Of a stretch of DNA of 64,000 nt, positions 33,356 to 42,693 are shown piece after piece. The stretch covers positions 372,001-436,000 of the forward strand of contig NZ_JACHVU010000002.1 in the NCBI RefSeq assembly GCF_014190915.1, read 5' to 3'. A program made the translations under genes and the position numbers. Below the pieces are notes generated by a model, which saw only the letters and a list, made by a program, of their open reading frames with translations, did not search any database and was not told where the DNA came from. This DNA comes from Mycolicibacterium iranicum (GTDB taxonomy: Bacteria; Actinomycetota; Actinomycetes; Mycobacteriales; Mycobacteriaceae). How positions within the stretch are numbered: position 1 is the stretch's first letter; the number at the start of each line of letters is the position of its first letter.

Positions 33356-34051
33356 ATGAGCGACTCGGACGCGAACGACACTGTCGAGGAACCCCAAAAC
33401 GGCGACGAGACACCACTTCTGGACGAAGTCGCCGAGGCCCTGGCCGGCGGCCGGCCGCTGGACCTGCTCGGCTTCGCCAGTGCGCTGATCGACGCGGGAA
33501 CGCGCGGCGGTGGTCTGGAACGCATCGTCGACAGCTTCGTCGACGTCCCTGTGCGGGAGACGACCGCGCTGCTCGCCGTGCTCTCCGAGCTGCTCGACGA
33601 CGACACCCTGCGCCGGCAGTGCCGGCGTGAGCTCGACGGACGCAATGATTCGCTGCCGCAGTGGATCACCGCCCTGGACGCCGTCGATGTCCATGCGGCG
33701 CAGCGGATGACCCACAGCAGCGCCGAGCAGGAGGAGATTCTGCTCGGCGCCAGGCTGAGCGGTGGCGGTGAGCTGACCTGCTGCGTGCTCGTCGACCACA
33801 CCCTCGGGTCGGCGGTCAAGGATGCGTTCCTCGTCCCGGCGCCGCTCGCCTCGGTGGTCGACGTCGCCCTGCAGCAGAACACCGATCCGGAGACGAGCTT
33901 CGGCGAGATGAGCCTCGCCGACGCGCGAGCCGGGATCGAGCGGGGCATCGACGCGGACTCCGGCCTGGAGGATTCCGACTCCTGGCCGGGCAGCCGACCG
34001 CTGGTGCTGTGGCTGCTGCGGCACCTTCCCTCACACGACACCGCCCGCTGA
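33356..34051 (+). CDS. Hypothetical acidic protein between c-di-GMP genes
   Basis: A 231-residue acidic protein starting MSDSDANDTVEEPQNG. It is helical in the first half (LLDEVAEALAGGR, LLAVLSELLDDD) and mixed in the second, with no signal peptide, membrane helix or nucleotide motif. I do not recognise the family, but it reads as a conserved mycobacterial hypothetical. It starts 10 bp after the GAF-EAL-PAS-GGDEF gene and precedes a second GGDEF gene, so a single transcript is probable. A part in c-di-GMP signalling is suggested by position only. Confidence 0.7.
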   Translation: MSDSDANDTVEEPQNGDETPLLDEVAEALAGGRPLDLLGFASALIDAGTRGGGLERIVDSFVDVPVRETTALLAVLSELLDDDTLRRQCRRELDGRNDSLPQWITALDAVDVHAAQRMTHSSAEQEEILLGARLSGGGELTCCVLVDHTLGSAVKDAFLVPAPLASVVDVALQQNTDPETSFGEMSLADARAGIERGIDADSGLEDSDSWPGSRPLVLWLLRHLPSHDTAR

Positions 34052-34118
34052 ATCACGGCGTCCGGCACGCGGCTCCGACCGCTACCATGAGCGCCGACTC
34101 AGCAAGAAGGACACTGCC

Positions 34119-35084
34119 ATGGATCCACCCCGTTCGGCTGTCGGCGCGGGCCGTCGGCGGGTAACCCTGGGGCAGGTGCGGCCCCTGCGGATCTACCTGG
34201 CCGCCACCACTTTTCTGTATGCGGCGGGCGTCCTGTTCACCTTCTTCCCCGTGCGCCAGGGCATCACGCTGTCCAATCCGACCGGCGGCATCATCGCCGT
34301 CGTCCTGGGTGTCGCAGCGCTCCTTCATCTCGCAGTACGTCCGCACCGGCCGCTGCCCGCCGTGCTCGCGGCGATCGTCGCCACCCCGATCGTGATGGCG
34401 TTCCACAAACTGACCATCGCCGAATTCTCCTGCCTGATGGCGGCGATGTTCCTGGCGATGCACCTGCGGGCGTTCTACCGCTCCACCCATGCCTGGGTTC
34501 TGATCAGCGTGCTGAGCCTGGCGTGTCTGATCGGGCTGACCGTCGCGCCGGCCCCCAAGGCCGCGACGACCTACCTCATCATCCCGATCGCGATCGTCGG
34601 CGCCGCCGAGGCCTTCGGGGTGGTGGCCCGGTCGCTGATGGCTGCGGCGTGCACCGATCCGCTGACCGGGGTGCTCAACCGTGCGGGATGGGAGATCTCG
34701 TGCGCCGACCTGCTCGCCCGGTCCCGCTCCGCGTCCGTCGTCGTCACGGTGATCGCCCTGGATCTCGATGGCTTCAAACAGATCAACGACACCCACGGCC
34801 ACGCCGCGGGCGATGCGCACCTGGTCGACCGCGCCCGGCAGTGGTCGTCGCTGATCCCACGCCACGCCGTGTTGGCCCGTCTCGGCGGGGACGAATTCGC
34901 CGCCTGCATCGCCGGACGCGATCGCTCCGCCGCGCAGGCGTTCGTCGACAGCGCGCGCGAACTGACCCCGGACGCGAGCATCGGTTCGGCGTCCGCGCCG
35001 GGCGACACCGCCGACCTGGCCGAGTTGTGGGAGCGTGCCGACGCGGCCCTGTACGCCGAGAAGGGCACCGACCGCCGCACGTAG
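34119..35084 (+). CDS. Membrane-bound diguanylate cyclase (GGDEF)
   Basis: A 321-residue protein with six predicted membrane helices in residues about 25-170 (IYLAATTFLYAAGVLF, GGIIAVVLGVAALLHL, YLIIPIAIVGAAEAFG). A C-terminal GGDEF domain follows, with DPLTGVLNRAGWE, DLDGFKQINDTHGH and RLGGDEF (about residue 255). It should convert two GTP to c-di-GMP on the cytosolic face. No RxxD inhibitory site is seen. The ATG lies 67 bp after the upstream hypothetical gene on the same strand. The membrane part probably senses a signal, identity unknown. Confidence 0.9.
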   Translation: MDPPRSAVGAGRRRVTLGQVRPLRIYLAATTFLYAAGVLFTFFPVRQGITLSNPTGGIIAVVLGVAALLHLAVRPHRPLPAVLAAIVATPIVMAFHKLTIAEFSCLMAAMFLAMHLRAFYRSTHAWVLISVLSLACLIGLTVAPAPKAATTYLIIPIAIVGAAEAFGVVARSLMAAACTDPLTGVLNRAGWEISCADLLARSRSASVVVTVIALDLDGFKQINDTHGHAAGDAHLVDRARQWSSLIPRHAVLARLGGDEFAACIAGRDRSAAQAFVDSARELTPDASIGSASAPGDTADLAELWERADAALYAEKGTDRRT

Positions 35085-35105
35085 GACGATCCGGTCAGGC
35101 GACCG

Positions 35106-36341
35106 TCAGGGCCGGGGGCGCGGTACCAGCCGCTCGAACTGCGTCACGTGACCGGGCGTGAGCTCGTCGAGGGATGCGACACCGAGCAGTCGCATGGTGC
35201 GGGTGATCTGCTCGGTCAGGATCGTGATGGCGCGGTCGACGCCGGCCTCCCCGCCGGCCATCAGGCCGTAGAGATAGGCGCGCCCGATGAGGGTGAAGCG
35301 GGCGCCCAGCGCGACCGACGCGACGATGTCGGCACCGGACATGATGCCGGTGTCGAGGATGATCTCCGTGCGGTCGCCCACGGCCGCGGCCACGTCGGGC
35401 AACAGGTGGAACGGGATGGGCGCCCGATCCAGTTGGCGACCACCGTGATTGGACAACACGATGCCGTCGACACCGAGGTCGGCGACCGCGATCGCGTCCT
35501 CGACGGTCTGGATGCCCTTGACCACCAGCTTGCCCGGCCACTGCGATTTGATCCACGCCAGGTCGTCGAACGTGACCGTCGGGTCGAACATCGTGTCGAG
35601 CAGTTCGGCGACGGTGCCCGACCAGCGGTCCAGCGACGCGAACGCCAGCGGCTCGGTGGTGAGGAAGTCGATCCACCACTGGGGGCGAGGAATTGCGTTG
35701 AGCACCGTCCTGGCGGTCAGCGCAGGCGGGATGGACATGCCGTTGCGCTTGTCGCGTAGGCGTGCCCCGGCGACCGGCACGTCGACCGTGACCAGCATCG
35801 TGTCGAAGCCGGCCGCCGCGGCGCGCTCCACCAACGCCATCGACCGGTCGCGGTCCTTCCACATATACAGCTGGAACCAGTTGCGGCCGTGCGGGTTCGC
35901 GGCCTTGACGTCCTCGATGGAGGCGGTCCCTATCGTCGACAGCGAGAACGGGATCCCGGCCCGGGCAGCGGCGTGGGCGCCGGCGTGCTCACCCTCGGTC
36001 TGCATCATCCGGGTGAAGCCCGTCGGGGCGATGCCGAACGGCAGCTCCGAGCGGCCGCCCAGGATCGTGCAGCTGGTGTCGACCTTCGACACGTCCCGCA
36101 GGATCGCCGGGTGGAACTCGATGTCCTGGAACGCCTGCCGGGCGCGCGCGATGGACAGCTCGGCTTCCGCCGAACCGTCGGTGTAGTCGAACGCGGCTTT
36201 CGGCGTGCGTCGCTTCGCGATGGCGCGCAGGTCCTCGATCGTCAGGGCCCGGTCGAGTCGCCGCGTGCGCGCGTCGAACTCAGGCTTCTTGAACTGCATC
36301 AGCGGAGCCAGGTCCTTGACGCGGGGAACGCGACGTTTCAT
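35106..36341 (-). CDS. lldD: FMN-dependent alpha-hydroxy acid (L-lactate) dehydrogenase
   Basis: A 411-residue (beta/alpha)8 flavoenzyme of the L-lactate dehydrogenase/glycolate oxidase family. Characteristic motifs are [12 protein letters not shown] near 50, [11 protein letters not shown] near 105, [25 protein letters not shown] (active-site His and phosphate-binding Arg) and [12 protein letters not shown]. It oxidises L-lactate to pyruvate and passes electrons to quinone or another carrier. Mycobacterial LldD2 is the closest remembered relative; related mycofactocin-linked enzymes exist, but no mft genes lie nearby. It converges with the diguanylate cyclase gene, 21 bp apart. Confidence 0.85.
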   Translation of the reverse strand: MKRRVPRVKDLAPLMQFKKPEFDARTRRLDRALTIEDLRAIAKRRTPKAAFDYTDGSAEAELSIARARQAFQDIEFHPAILRDVSKVDTSCTILGGRSELPFGIAPTGFTRMMQTEGEHAGAHAAARAGIPFSLSTIGTASIEDVKAANPHGRNWFQLYMWKDRDRSMALVERAAAAGFDTMLVTVDVPVAGARLRDKRNGMSIPPALTARTVLNAIPRPQWWIDFLTTEPLAFASLDRWSGTVAELLDTMFDPTVTFDDLAWIKSQWPGKLVVKGIQTVEDAIAVADLGVDGIVLSNHGGRQLDRAPIPFHLLPDVAAAVGDRTEIILDTGIMSGADIVASVALGARFTLIGRAYLYGLMAGGEAGVDRAITILTEQITRTMRLLGVASLDELTPGHVTQFERLVPRPRP

Positions 36342-36493
36342 CAGAATGCCCTTCCTGCCCTGATCGTCGTTCGGGCTGCGGTCCGCGAGGACCGGGACGT
36401 AGCGCTGCGGGAAACCTCGCTGCGACCGTGTCCCGTAACACTTCCAGATCGCCGTCGATCAGGCCATGGGCTCGGCGGTGACGTACGCAATCG

Positions 36494-37924
36494 CTACGCG
36501 GCGCTGCGGCCCAATCGACCACTGCGCGTGGTCAGCGGCGAACGATCGCGCACCAGGATCGCCGCGGGCACTGCCGCGAGCGCGAACAGTGATCCGGCGA
36601 TCACCACGTACAGCAACACACCGGTTCCCGTCCCGGCCGGCGGCCCCGGCCCGTCGCTCTGCGTGGCCTTCAGCACCTCACCACCGAGGACCGTGACGAC
36701 CACTGAGCCGAGCGCCATGGCAACCGACACGAGTCCGGCGGTCGTCCCCTGCCGTTCGGGCTCGTCAGCGTCCGAGGTCATGCTGAACCCCGAGGCCGCG
36801 ACGGCTCCCGCAGCGATGCCGAGGAGGGCTCCACAGACGATGGCCAGCGGGAGATGGGAAACGCCGAGCAGCATGCCGAAGGTCGCCGCGGTGCCGAGGA
36901 CGATTCCACCCAGCAGCGGCAGCGCCGGACCCGCTCTCCCCGCGAGCCATCCAGCGCAGGTACCACCGACGACGATGCCGGCATTGGGTGCGGCGAGCAG
37001 CGCGGCCAGTCCTTCGCCGGAGCCGAGCCCGTAACCCAGCCCTCTCTCGGGCGTGACCTGGGCCACGAGGCTGGTCAGATGCAGCATGCTGCGGAAGGAG
37101 CCCGCGGCGAGGGCCACGGTGACCAACGTCAGCACGATCGTCGGGCCGAGGGCTCGGATGTCGACGATGGGCTCGTCGGTCCGCAGTGCGAAGTAGACCC
37201 AGCAGGCCAGCGCAACGGCCCCGGTCGTGAGCAGAGCGACCATGCCTGCGGACAACCACCCGCTGTCGCTCCCGAGGCTGACGTAGCCGAGCACCGCGGC
37301 AAGCCCGCCACCGAGCAGAAATGCTCCGCGCCCGTCGATGCGACCGGGCCGTCGAACCGGCGACTCGGGAATCACCACGCGGACACACAGCGCGGCCGTC
37401 CCGGCGAGCAGTGCCGCCGCGACGAACACGCTGTCGGGGCCGAACGCTTCGATCAAGGGCTGCATCACGAACGGCTCGACGATTCCGACCACGGAGGATC
37501 CGGACGTCACCAGACCCACCACGGTCATCGCGACGGCGGGGGTGCAGATCTGGAGGACGAGGGCCACCGAGAGGAAGACCGTTCCCAGTGCCGCACCCTG
37601 AAGAAGGCGCCCCACGACGAAGACCCAGATGTTGGGAGCGGCGAGACAGATCAGAGCGCCCGCACCGGCGAGCAACAGCGTGCTCACAAGGACCCGGCGC
37701 TTGCCGAAGATGTCAGCACTCCTGGCCAGCACGGGCGACCAGATCGCCCCGGCCAGCATCACGCTCGAGGTGACCCATGCGGCCTGATCGGTACCCAGGC
37801 GGTCCAGCAGCTGCGGGAGGGCCATCAGCGGCGACCCGACAGCCACATCGGCCAGGACGTTGGCGAGGATGAGAACCGCGGTCCACGAAGCCACGTGTGT
37901 TGTCCGGCAGGGCCTTTCGCTCAC
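36494..37924 (-). CDS. MFS transporter (drug/H+ antiporter type)
   Basis: A 476-residue integral membrane protein with about 12-14 helices of major facilitator type. The loop between helices 2 and 3 reads LARSADIFGKRRVLV, the family signature, and VGRLLQGAALGTVFLSVAL matches the helix-4 motif of DHA2-like exporters. The GTG start overlaps the stop of the FAD monooxygenase (GTGA), so both are made from one mRNA under the TetR operator at 39051-39075. Export of the substrate or product of the monooxygenase is the likely job. Confidence 0.85.
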   Translation of the reverse strand: MSERPCRTTHVASWTAVLILANVLADVAVGSPLMALPQLLDRLGTDQAAWVTSSVMLAGAIWSPVLARSADIFGKRRVLVSTLLLAGAGALICLAAPNIWVFVVGRLLQGAALGTVFLSVALVLQICTPAVAMTVVGLVTSGSSVVGIVEPFVMQPLIEAFGPDSVFVAAALLAGTAALCVRVVIPESPVRRPGRIDGRGAFLLGGGLAAVLGYVSLGSDSGWLSAGMVALLTTGAVALACWVYFALRTDEPIVDIRALGPTIVLTLVTVALAAGSFRSMLHLTSLVAQVTPERGLGYGLGSGEGLAALLAAPNAGIVVGGTCAGWLAGRAGPALPLLGGIVLGTAATFGMLLGVSHLPLAIVCGALLGIAAGAVAASGFSMTSDADEPERQGTTAGLVSVAMALGSVVVTVLGGEVLKATQSDGPGPPAGTGTGVLLYVVIAGSLFALAAVPAAILVRDRSPLTTRSGRLGRSAA

Positions 37925-39033
37925 GCGGTGTTCACGCGTGCCCGGAGTTCCGCATCGCGCGCGGCGATGGCGTCCCAGGTGTCGGGCAGTATGCGAGCGC
38001 GGCCACTCTCCACGGTGTTCTGGGCGTGCGTGACGTCGGGACGTAGCCGCCTGTCGTACGCGGAGAACGCGACGCGGTGATCACCCTCCGATCGCGCGAG
38101 TTCCTCGGCCAGGACGCGCGCGCCCTTGAGCGCCAACGACGTTCCGCGTCCGGACAGGAACGCGGGACAGTACCCCGCATCTCCGACGAGGACGACCCGT
38201 CCCCGATGCCAGCTCTGAAGACGAATCTGGCTCGCGGCAGTGAAGTAGAAGCCGGGGTCTGCCAACGCCGCGTCGAGCAATTCCGGGATGCGCCACGACA
38301 CGCAGCCGGAGAACACGTCGGCCAGTATGCGCTTCTGGGCGGCCAGGTCTCGGTAGTCGTATTCGATTGGCTCTGACAGGAATTGGAATACCGCGACAGT
38401 CTTGCCCTGGTATCGGAAGATGCCTGCCATGCGGCCGGGGACGTTGTGGAGGCGGTTCGGTCCGTCCGAATCCTCGTCGTCGGGGATGTCTGCTAGAGCG
38501 GCATACACGCCGAGATGCCGCAGGTGCTCCCCGTCGGGCCCGAAGACCATCCTGCGTACTGCAGAATGCTGCCCGTCGGCGCCGAGGACGAGGTCGTAGC
38601 GTCCGGTTCTCCCGGACCGGAAATGCACGTCGACGCCGTCTGTCGTGTCGGTCAGTGATTCGATGCAGTCCTCGAAACGGACGGTGGCCGTCGCGGGTAG
38701 GTCATCGGCAAGGATGCACATCAGGTCTTCGCGAAGGATTTCGATGTCGTCGTCGGAGTCGCCCATCTCCGCTATCGGGAGCCAGGCCACCGGCTCGCCC
38801 GCGCTGTCGACGAACTGGGTGAACTCCGACATCCTGATTCGCCGTTCCAGGATCGCGGGCAGTAGCCCCATGTCGGCCGCGGCCTGGATCGCACTCCCGC
38901 GAATGTCGATCGGTGTTCCGGCCAGCCGTAGGTCGCGTCCGGACTCCACGACGGTGACGTCGTGGCCCTGCCGACCAAGTTCACGCGCCGAGGCGAGCCC
39001 GGCGATGCCGGCTCCCGAGACGAGGATGTTCAT
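37921..39033 (-). CDS. FAD-dependent monooxygenase
   Basis: A 370-residue class A flavoprotein monooxygenase. It has the Rossmann motif GAGIAGLASARELGRQG at the N-terminus, the DG region LVLGADGQHSAVR near 165, and VLVGDAGYCPAFLSGRGTS near 290, which binds FAD ribityl phosphate. Relatives hydroxylate aromatic antibiotics such as rifampicin or tetracycline, or catabolic aromatics. ATG 39033 is preferred; the region upstream is the operator. It is the first gene of an operon with the MFS exporter and faces a TetR gene, a classic drug- or aromatic-responsive arrangement. Confidence 0.85.
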   Translation of the reverse strand: MNILVSGAGIAGLASARELGRQGHDVTVVESGRDLRLAGTPIDIRGSAIQAAADMGLLPAILERRIRMSEFTQFVDSAGEPVAWLPIAEMGDSDDDIEILREDLMCILADDLPATATVRFEDCIESLTDTTDGVDVHFRSGRTGRYDLVLGADGQHSAVRRMVFGPDGEHLRHLGVYAALADIPDDEDSDGPNRLHNVPGRMAGIFRYQGKTVAVFQFLSEPIEYDYRDLAAQKRILADVFSGCVSWRIPELLDAALADPGFYFTAASQIRLQSWHRGRVVLVGDAGYCPAFLSGRGTSLALKGARVLAEELARSEGDHRVAFSAYDRRLRPDVTHAQNTVESGRARILPDTWDAIAARDAELRARVNTA

Positions 39034-39050
39034 ATGGTGCCTCCAGCTCA

Positions 39051-39075
39051 TTAAAGCGACATTTAGTCGCATTAA
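39051..39075. promoter_or_regulatory. TetR-type operator
   Basis: TTAAAGCGAC-N5-GTCGCATTAA is a near-perfect 25-bp palindrome. It lies 17 bp upstream of the FAD monooxygenase start and 89 bp upstream of the divergent TetR start, well placed to repress both. Confidence 0.7.
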
Positions 39076-39164
39076 GTGCGAGGCTACGCAACGTCCGCTT
39101 GCACCGCAACGCCGCGTCTGCCGACAATCAGGACCGGACGGGGGAGAGGAGGCGGAAAGCGACT

Positions 39165-39770
39165 GTGAGCGATGCAACCGCTGATCGCCGGCCCGCCAAG
39201 CGCCCGGGCGGGCGAAGCGCGCGGGTACGGGATCAAATCCTTTCCGCCACAGTGGAATTGGTGGCGCGCGACGGCATCGCCGGCTTTCGCTACGAGGACG
39301 TCGCCGAGGTCGCCGGTGTGCACCGGGCGAGCGTCTACCGGAATTGGCCCGATCGTGACGAGCTGGTGGTCGAGGCCGTGCTGCGATATGCCGAGGAGCT
39401 GGCGTCGATCGCTGACACAGGCGACATCGACCGAGACCTCGCCGACTTTCTGCTGGGCCTCGCGGGCGGGCTGCAGACACCGTTCGGTCGCGCGCTGGAA
39501 CAGGCCGTCCAGCCTGCCCGCCAGGACACCACCGTCTCGGCGCTCACCAGGATTCTCGAAGAGCGCCAGGCGATGCTGCGCCGGCGGGTCGACGCCGCAG
39601 TCGACCGGGGTGAACTCCCTCCGGTCGACAGCGCCCTGCTGGGCGAACTCATCTCCGGCCCGGTGCACGTCATCGTCAACCGCGGAACGCGCCCGTTCAC
39701 CCGGGTCGATGCGGAGCGCATCGTCGCCGTGGTCTTAGCCGGTATCCGCGCTGGAACTCCCTGCCGCTGA
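39165..39770 (+). CDS. TetR-family regulator of the monooxygenase/MFS operon
   Basis: A 201-residue regulator. The N-terminal HTH reads RDQILSATVELVARDGIAGF then VAGVHRASVYRNWPDRDEL, the standard TetR DNA-binding unit. The C-terminal helical domain would bind the inducer. The GTG follows a GGGGAGAGGAGG stretch. It is divergent from the FAD monooxygenase/MFS operon with a clear palindrome between them, so it very probably represses those genes and itself. The ligand is unknown but is likely to be the monooxygenase substrate. Confidence 0.85.
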   Translation: MSDATADRRPAKRPGGRSARVRDQILSATVELVARDGIAGFRYEDVAEVAGVHRASVYRNWPDRDELVVEAVLRYAEELASIADTGDIDRDLADFLLGLAGGLQTPFGRALEQAVQPARQDTTVSALTRILEERQAMLRRRVDAAVDRGELPPVDSALLGELISGPVHVIVNRGTRPFTRVDAERIVAVVLAGIRAGTPCR

Positions 39771-39775
39771 GGCTT

Positions 39776-39919
39776 TTACCTCTGGTCACCCGTGACGGCC
39801 GTGAGGCTGCCGGGCTGCGGGGAGCCGCCCAGGTCACCGCGATGGGCGTGGGCGAAGAACGCGGCGGGGATACCGCACAACACCCACAGGATCACTACCA
39901 CGATCATCGTCGCTGTCAT
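39776..39919 (-). CDS. Possible 47-residue membrane protein
   Basis: A short frame starting MTATMIVVVILWVLCGIPAA, continuing FFAHAHRGDLG and ending at TAA. One membrane helix covers most of the first 25 residues. No strong ribosome site is seen upstream. The frame sits in the otherwise empty gap between two TetR genes. The coherent hydrophobic-then-polar pattern supports a real small protein, but its length makes this tentative. Confidence 0.45.
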   Translation of the reverse strand: MTATMIVVVILWVLCGIPAAFFAHAHRGDLGGSPQPGSLTAVTGDQR

Positions 39920-40054
39920 GTCGGCAAACGTAGGTTTCGCCGCCGGCTACCGATCCCAAGAGTGCGTGGCGAGCGCGCGCAAAAGCCCGCTTTGCGCTGC
40001 GTGTTGCCGTGCAGACACGCGCGCTCGCGGTGCGGGTCGTGCGGGGCGGGGCTG

Positions 40055-40633
40055 TCAGTGCAGGCGCTTGCTCAGGATCGTCAGCGACTCCTCCAGCGCC
40101 TGGCCGGGCATCGGGGTGTCGTGCGATGCGGCGATCAGCACGCCGACGATCGCGCCGGCGATCACCCGACGCTCCATGGGATCCTCGGGGGCGTCCGGCC
40201 GCGACGCCAGCGCATCGGTGATAAGCCCGATCAGCCGGACGTACTCGGAGTACAACATCCCGCACGCCTCGGGGATCTCGTACATCATGCGTTGGCCGGC
40301 CGCGGCGTCCTCGCGTTGCTCCAACGTCAGCCGGCTGAACACCGACGCCACTGCGTGCCGGTAGGCCTCGACGATCGGCAATTCGCGCGGAGCATCGGCG
40401 AATGCCTGCACAATGGGGCCGATCTGATCGTCGGACAGCAACAAAGCTTCTTTCACACCGAAATAGCGATAGAAAGTGCGCGGAGAAACATTGGCGGCAT
40501 CGGCGATCTGATCGATGGTGGTATTCGTATAGCCGTGTTTGACGAAAAGCCGAAATGCCTCGCGGCGAATGGCCAGGCGCGTCTGAACCTTCTTGCGCTC
40601 CCGCAGGCTCTGCGGGGACATGGGTTCCGACAT
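40055..40633 (-). CDS. TetR-family regulator
   Basis: A 192-residue TetR regulator. The HTH reads RREAFRLFVKHGYTNTTIDQ then AANVSPRTFYRYFGVKEAL. The C-terminal ligand domain ends SLTILSKRLH. ATG 40633 (MSEPMSP) is the favoured start; ATG 40621 is possible. It lies 70 bp downstream of a second, same-strand TetR gene but does not resemble it beyond the HTH. No divergent target operon is adjacent, so the controlled genes are unknown. Confidence 0.8.
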   Translation of the reverse strand: MSEPMSPQSLRERKKVQTRLAIRREAFRLFVKHGYTNTTIDQIADAANVSPRTFYRYFGVKEALLLSDDQIGPIVQAFADAPRELPIVEAYRHAVASVFSRLTLEQREDAAAGQRMMYEIPEACGMLYSEYVRLIGLITDALASRPDAPEDPMERRVIAGAIVGVLIAASHDTPMPGQALEESLTILSKRLH

Positions 40634-40703
40634 CAACCAAGTGTCCCTTAATCGCGGCGCGTCCGGCAAAGGCCTGACAACGCTGTAATGACTTTTCCTC
40701 GCC

Positions 40704-41309
40704 TCAGGAACCCGCGTCGGCGAGTGCACGCTCGGCAAACGTCAAAATGGGTTTTTCCAAGGCAAGGATCGCCTCGGCGTCGTTGTCCACGAGTGCGGTG
40801 GTGACGAGGCTGGAGACGGCCGCCACCAGCGCCTGGCAGGCGAACCGATCCGCTTTGCTGCGGGCCTTGAAGACCTTCGCGACACCGTCGACGAATTGCT
40901 GCTGCAATTCCATCCGCCGGCGCAGGGCGTCGGGGCCGGCGGCGTAGACCTCCAGCAGGTACAGCCGGGCGGTGGGCGGATCCAGGGCCATGAAACCGAG
41001 GTACCTGTTCAGCATCAGACCGAATCGCTGCATCGGAGTGCCGGCGGCGGGCACGTCGAGAATGGCATTGATGACGTGGCCCTGCATGCCGGCATAACCG
41101 GCCATGAAGCAATCCTGCTTCGAGTCGAAGTGCTGATAGAACGTCGCGCGGGAGACGCCGGCGTGCTTGATGAGATCGTCGACCGTCGTATTGCTGTAGC
41201 CCCGGGTGCCCATCACCTCGGACAGCGCCTTGAAAAGCCGTTGCTTCTGGTTGGTCGCCACTTCGTCGCGACTGAGACGGTGACGGCCGGACGCGAGCCG
41301 CTCGGCCAT
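40704..41309 (-). CDS. TetR-family regulator
   Basis: A 201-residue TetR regulator. The HTH reads RLFKALSEVMGTRGYSNTTV then HAGVSRATFYQHFDSKQD. The C-terminal domain is helical with a conserved-looking ALDPPTARLYLLEVYAAG. AGAGGAGG at good spacing supports ATG 41309 over an upstream TTG. It may be co-transcribed with the TetR gene downstream. Its target is not evident in the window; the 342-bp gap upstream may hold its promoter. Confidence 0.8.
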   Translation of the reverse strand: MAERLASGRHRLSRDEVATNQKQRLFKALSEVMGTRGYSNTTVDDLIKHAGVSRATFYQHFDSKQDCFMAGYAGMQGHVINAILDVPAAGTPMQRFGLMLNRYLGFMALDPPTARLYLLEVYAAGPDALRRRMELQQQFVDGVAKVFKARSKADRFACQALVAAVSSLVTTALVDNDAEAILALEKPILTFAERALADAGS

Positions 41310-41651
41310 GGTGGCCTCCTCTGCCAACTGCTGCCTCGCAGTATAGGGCGCGCCACCTGCGGCTTCAGGCGTTCAGCAACCGTTTTTCCGACCGCCGATT
41401 GGTTCATCAAGAACAGAACCGTTTATGTACGATAAGCCCGGTTGCGTCCGGCGGAACGTGCCGAGGTCCGCGCATTGAGGGGTTGAGCGGCCTGCGGGGA
41501 CACGTCGGCTTCTGGTGAGTCGCGGGAGGGCGGATCACCAGAGGCCGACGGCCCCGACGACGAGGCCGGCTGGTCGCCCCTGGCCACATCCCGGCGCACC
41601 GTGGCCGGATGGCCGCTTTCCGTCGAGCGGCCCGCCGCTGACGATGGCACC
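41310..41651. other. 342-bp intergenic stretch
   Basis: No supported gene was found. Open frames here are products of high GC and lack ribosome sites. The stretch around 41390-41440 is relatively AT-rich (AACCGTTTATGTACGATAAG) and may contain the promoters of the TetR gene and of the DJ-1/PfpI gene. Confidence 0.4.
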
Positions 41652-42320
41652 ATGCACGCACAGATCCTGCTGTTCGACGGGTTCGATCCGCTCGACGTCA
41701 TCGCGCCGTATGAGGTGCTGGTCGCCGGCAGCGACGCCGTCGGTGGCGAACTCGCGGTCGAGCTGGTGTCGGCCGAAGGCGCCCGTCCGGTCCCCGGCGG
41801 AACCAGTGTCAACGGCAGCAGCCTGACGCTGCAGGCGACCGGCCCCCTGGACCCGACCCTGCCGGGGTTCGTGGTGGTCCCGGGCGCGTTCGGTCCGATC
41901 GCCGGGGATCCCGACGACGGCGTGGAGACCATCCCCGTGCTGCTCGCGCGCTTCGGCGAGACCGAGGCCGTCCCGCTGATGCGCCGGGCGCTGGAGAACC
42001 CCGACATCACCGTGGCGACGGTGTGCGGCGGATCCCTCGCCCTCGCGATGGCCGGTCTGCTCGACGGACGTCACGCCAACACCCATCACCTCGGCGTGGA
42101 CTTCTTGGAAGCCACCGGCGCGGTGCCGGTCAACGCCAGGGTTGTCGACGACGGCGACGTGGTCAGCGCCGGCGGGGTGACGTCAGGGCTGGACCTCGCG
42201 CTGCACCTCCTCGAACGTGCCTACGGGCCGCGGATCGCCCTGGCCGTCGAGCAACTGTTCGCCTACGAGCGGCGGGGCATCGTGTGGACCGACGCCGGCC
42301 GGCACCCGCAGGCGGTATGA
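41652..42320 (+). CDS. DJ-1/PfpI-family protein
   Basis: A 222-residue single-domain DJ-1/PfpI protein: QILLFDGFDPLDVIAPYEVL at the N-terminus, TVATVCGGSLALAMAGLL with the nucleophile-elbow Cys near residue 125, and an ANTHHLGV segment. Family members act as glyoxalase-type deglycases, amidases, hydratases or ligand sensors. ATG is followed immediately by the conserved first strand. Its stop overlaps the next gene (ATGA). A GlxA-type regulator with a related domain lies 373 bp further on, suggesting a local aldehyde or nitrile response unit. Confidence 0.85.
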   Translation: MHAQILLFDGFDPLDVIAPYEVLVAGSDAVGGELAVELVSAEGARPVPGGTSVNGSSLTLQATGPLDPTLPGFVVVPGAFGPIAGDPDDGVETIPVLLARFGETEAVPLMRRALENPDITVATVCGGSLALAMAGLLDGRHANTHHLGVDFLEATGAVPVNARVVDDGDVVSAGGVTSGLDLALHLLERAYGPRIALAVEQLFAYERRGIVWTDAGRHPQAV

Positions 42321-42634
42321 CCGTGGGCATCCTCGGCGACTGGGACCTGCGCATCAAGACCCCGATCGGGACGCTGCAGACGGTGTACCGGTTCACCGGC
42401 AGCGACGGCGCCATCAGCGCGACCGCAACCTCGAAATCCGAGACCGTCCCGCTCGTCGACCTCCAGATCACCGAAACCCTTGACGGCCAACGGGTCACGT
42501 GGCGGCAGTCCGTGACCAAGCCCATGCGGCTGACCCTCGATTTCGAGGTCGACGTCCATGGTGACCGCATGTCCGGCCATTCCCGCGCGGGCCGCTTGCC
42601 GCGGTCCGCGGTCACCGGCGTGCGCCGTGGCTGA
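42317..42634 (+). CDS. Hypothetical beta-rich small protein
   Basis: A 105-residue protein starting MTVGILGDWDLRIKTPIG. Alternating strands (LQTVYRFTGSDG, LVDLQITETLDG, RLTLDFEVDVHG) suggest a small lipocalin-like barrel. The basic tail (RLPRSAVTGVRRG) is unstructured. The ATG overlaps the DJ-1/PfpI stop, so the two are translationally coupled and may act together. The family is not recognised. Confidence 0.65.
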   Translation: MTVGILGDWDLRIKTPIGTLQTVYRFTGSDGAISATATSKSETVPLVDLQITETLDGQRVTWRQSVTKPMRLTLDFEVDVHGDRMSGHSRAGRLPRSAVTGVRRG

Positions 42635-42693
42635 GTGGCCACCACCCGGCGACGTGGGTACATCTGGCCACGCCCCCTGTTAGGTTGATCTCC

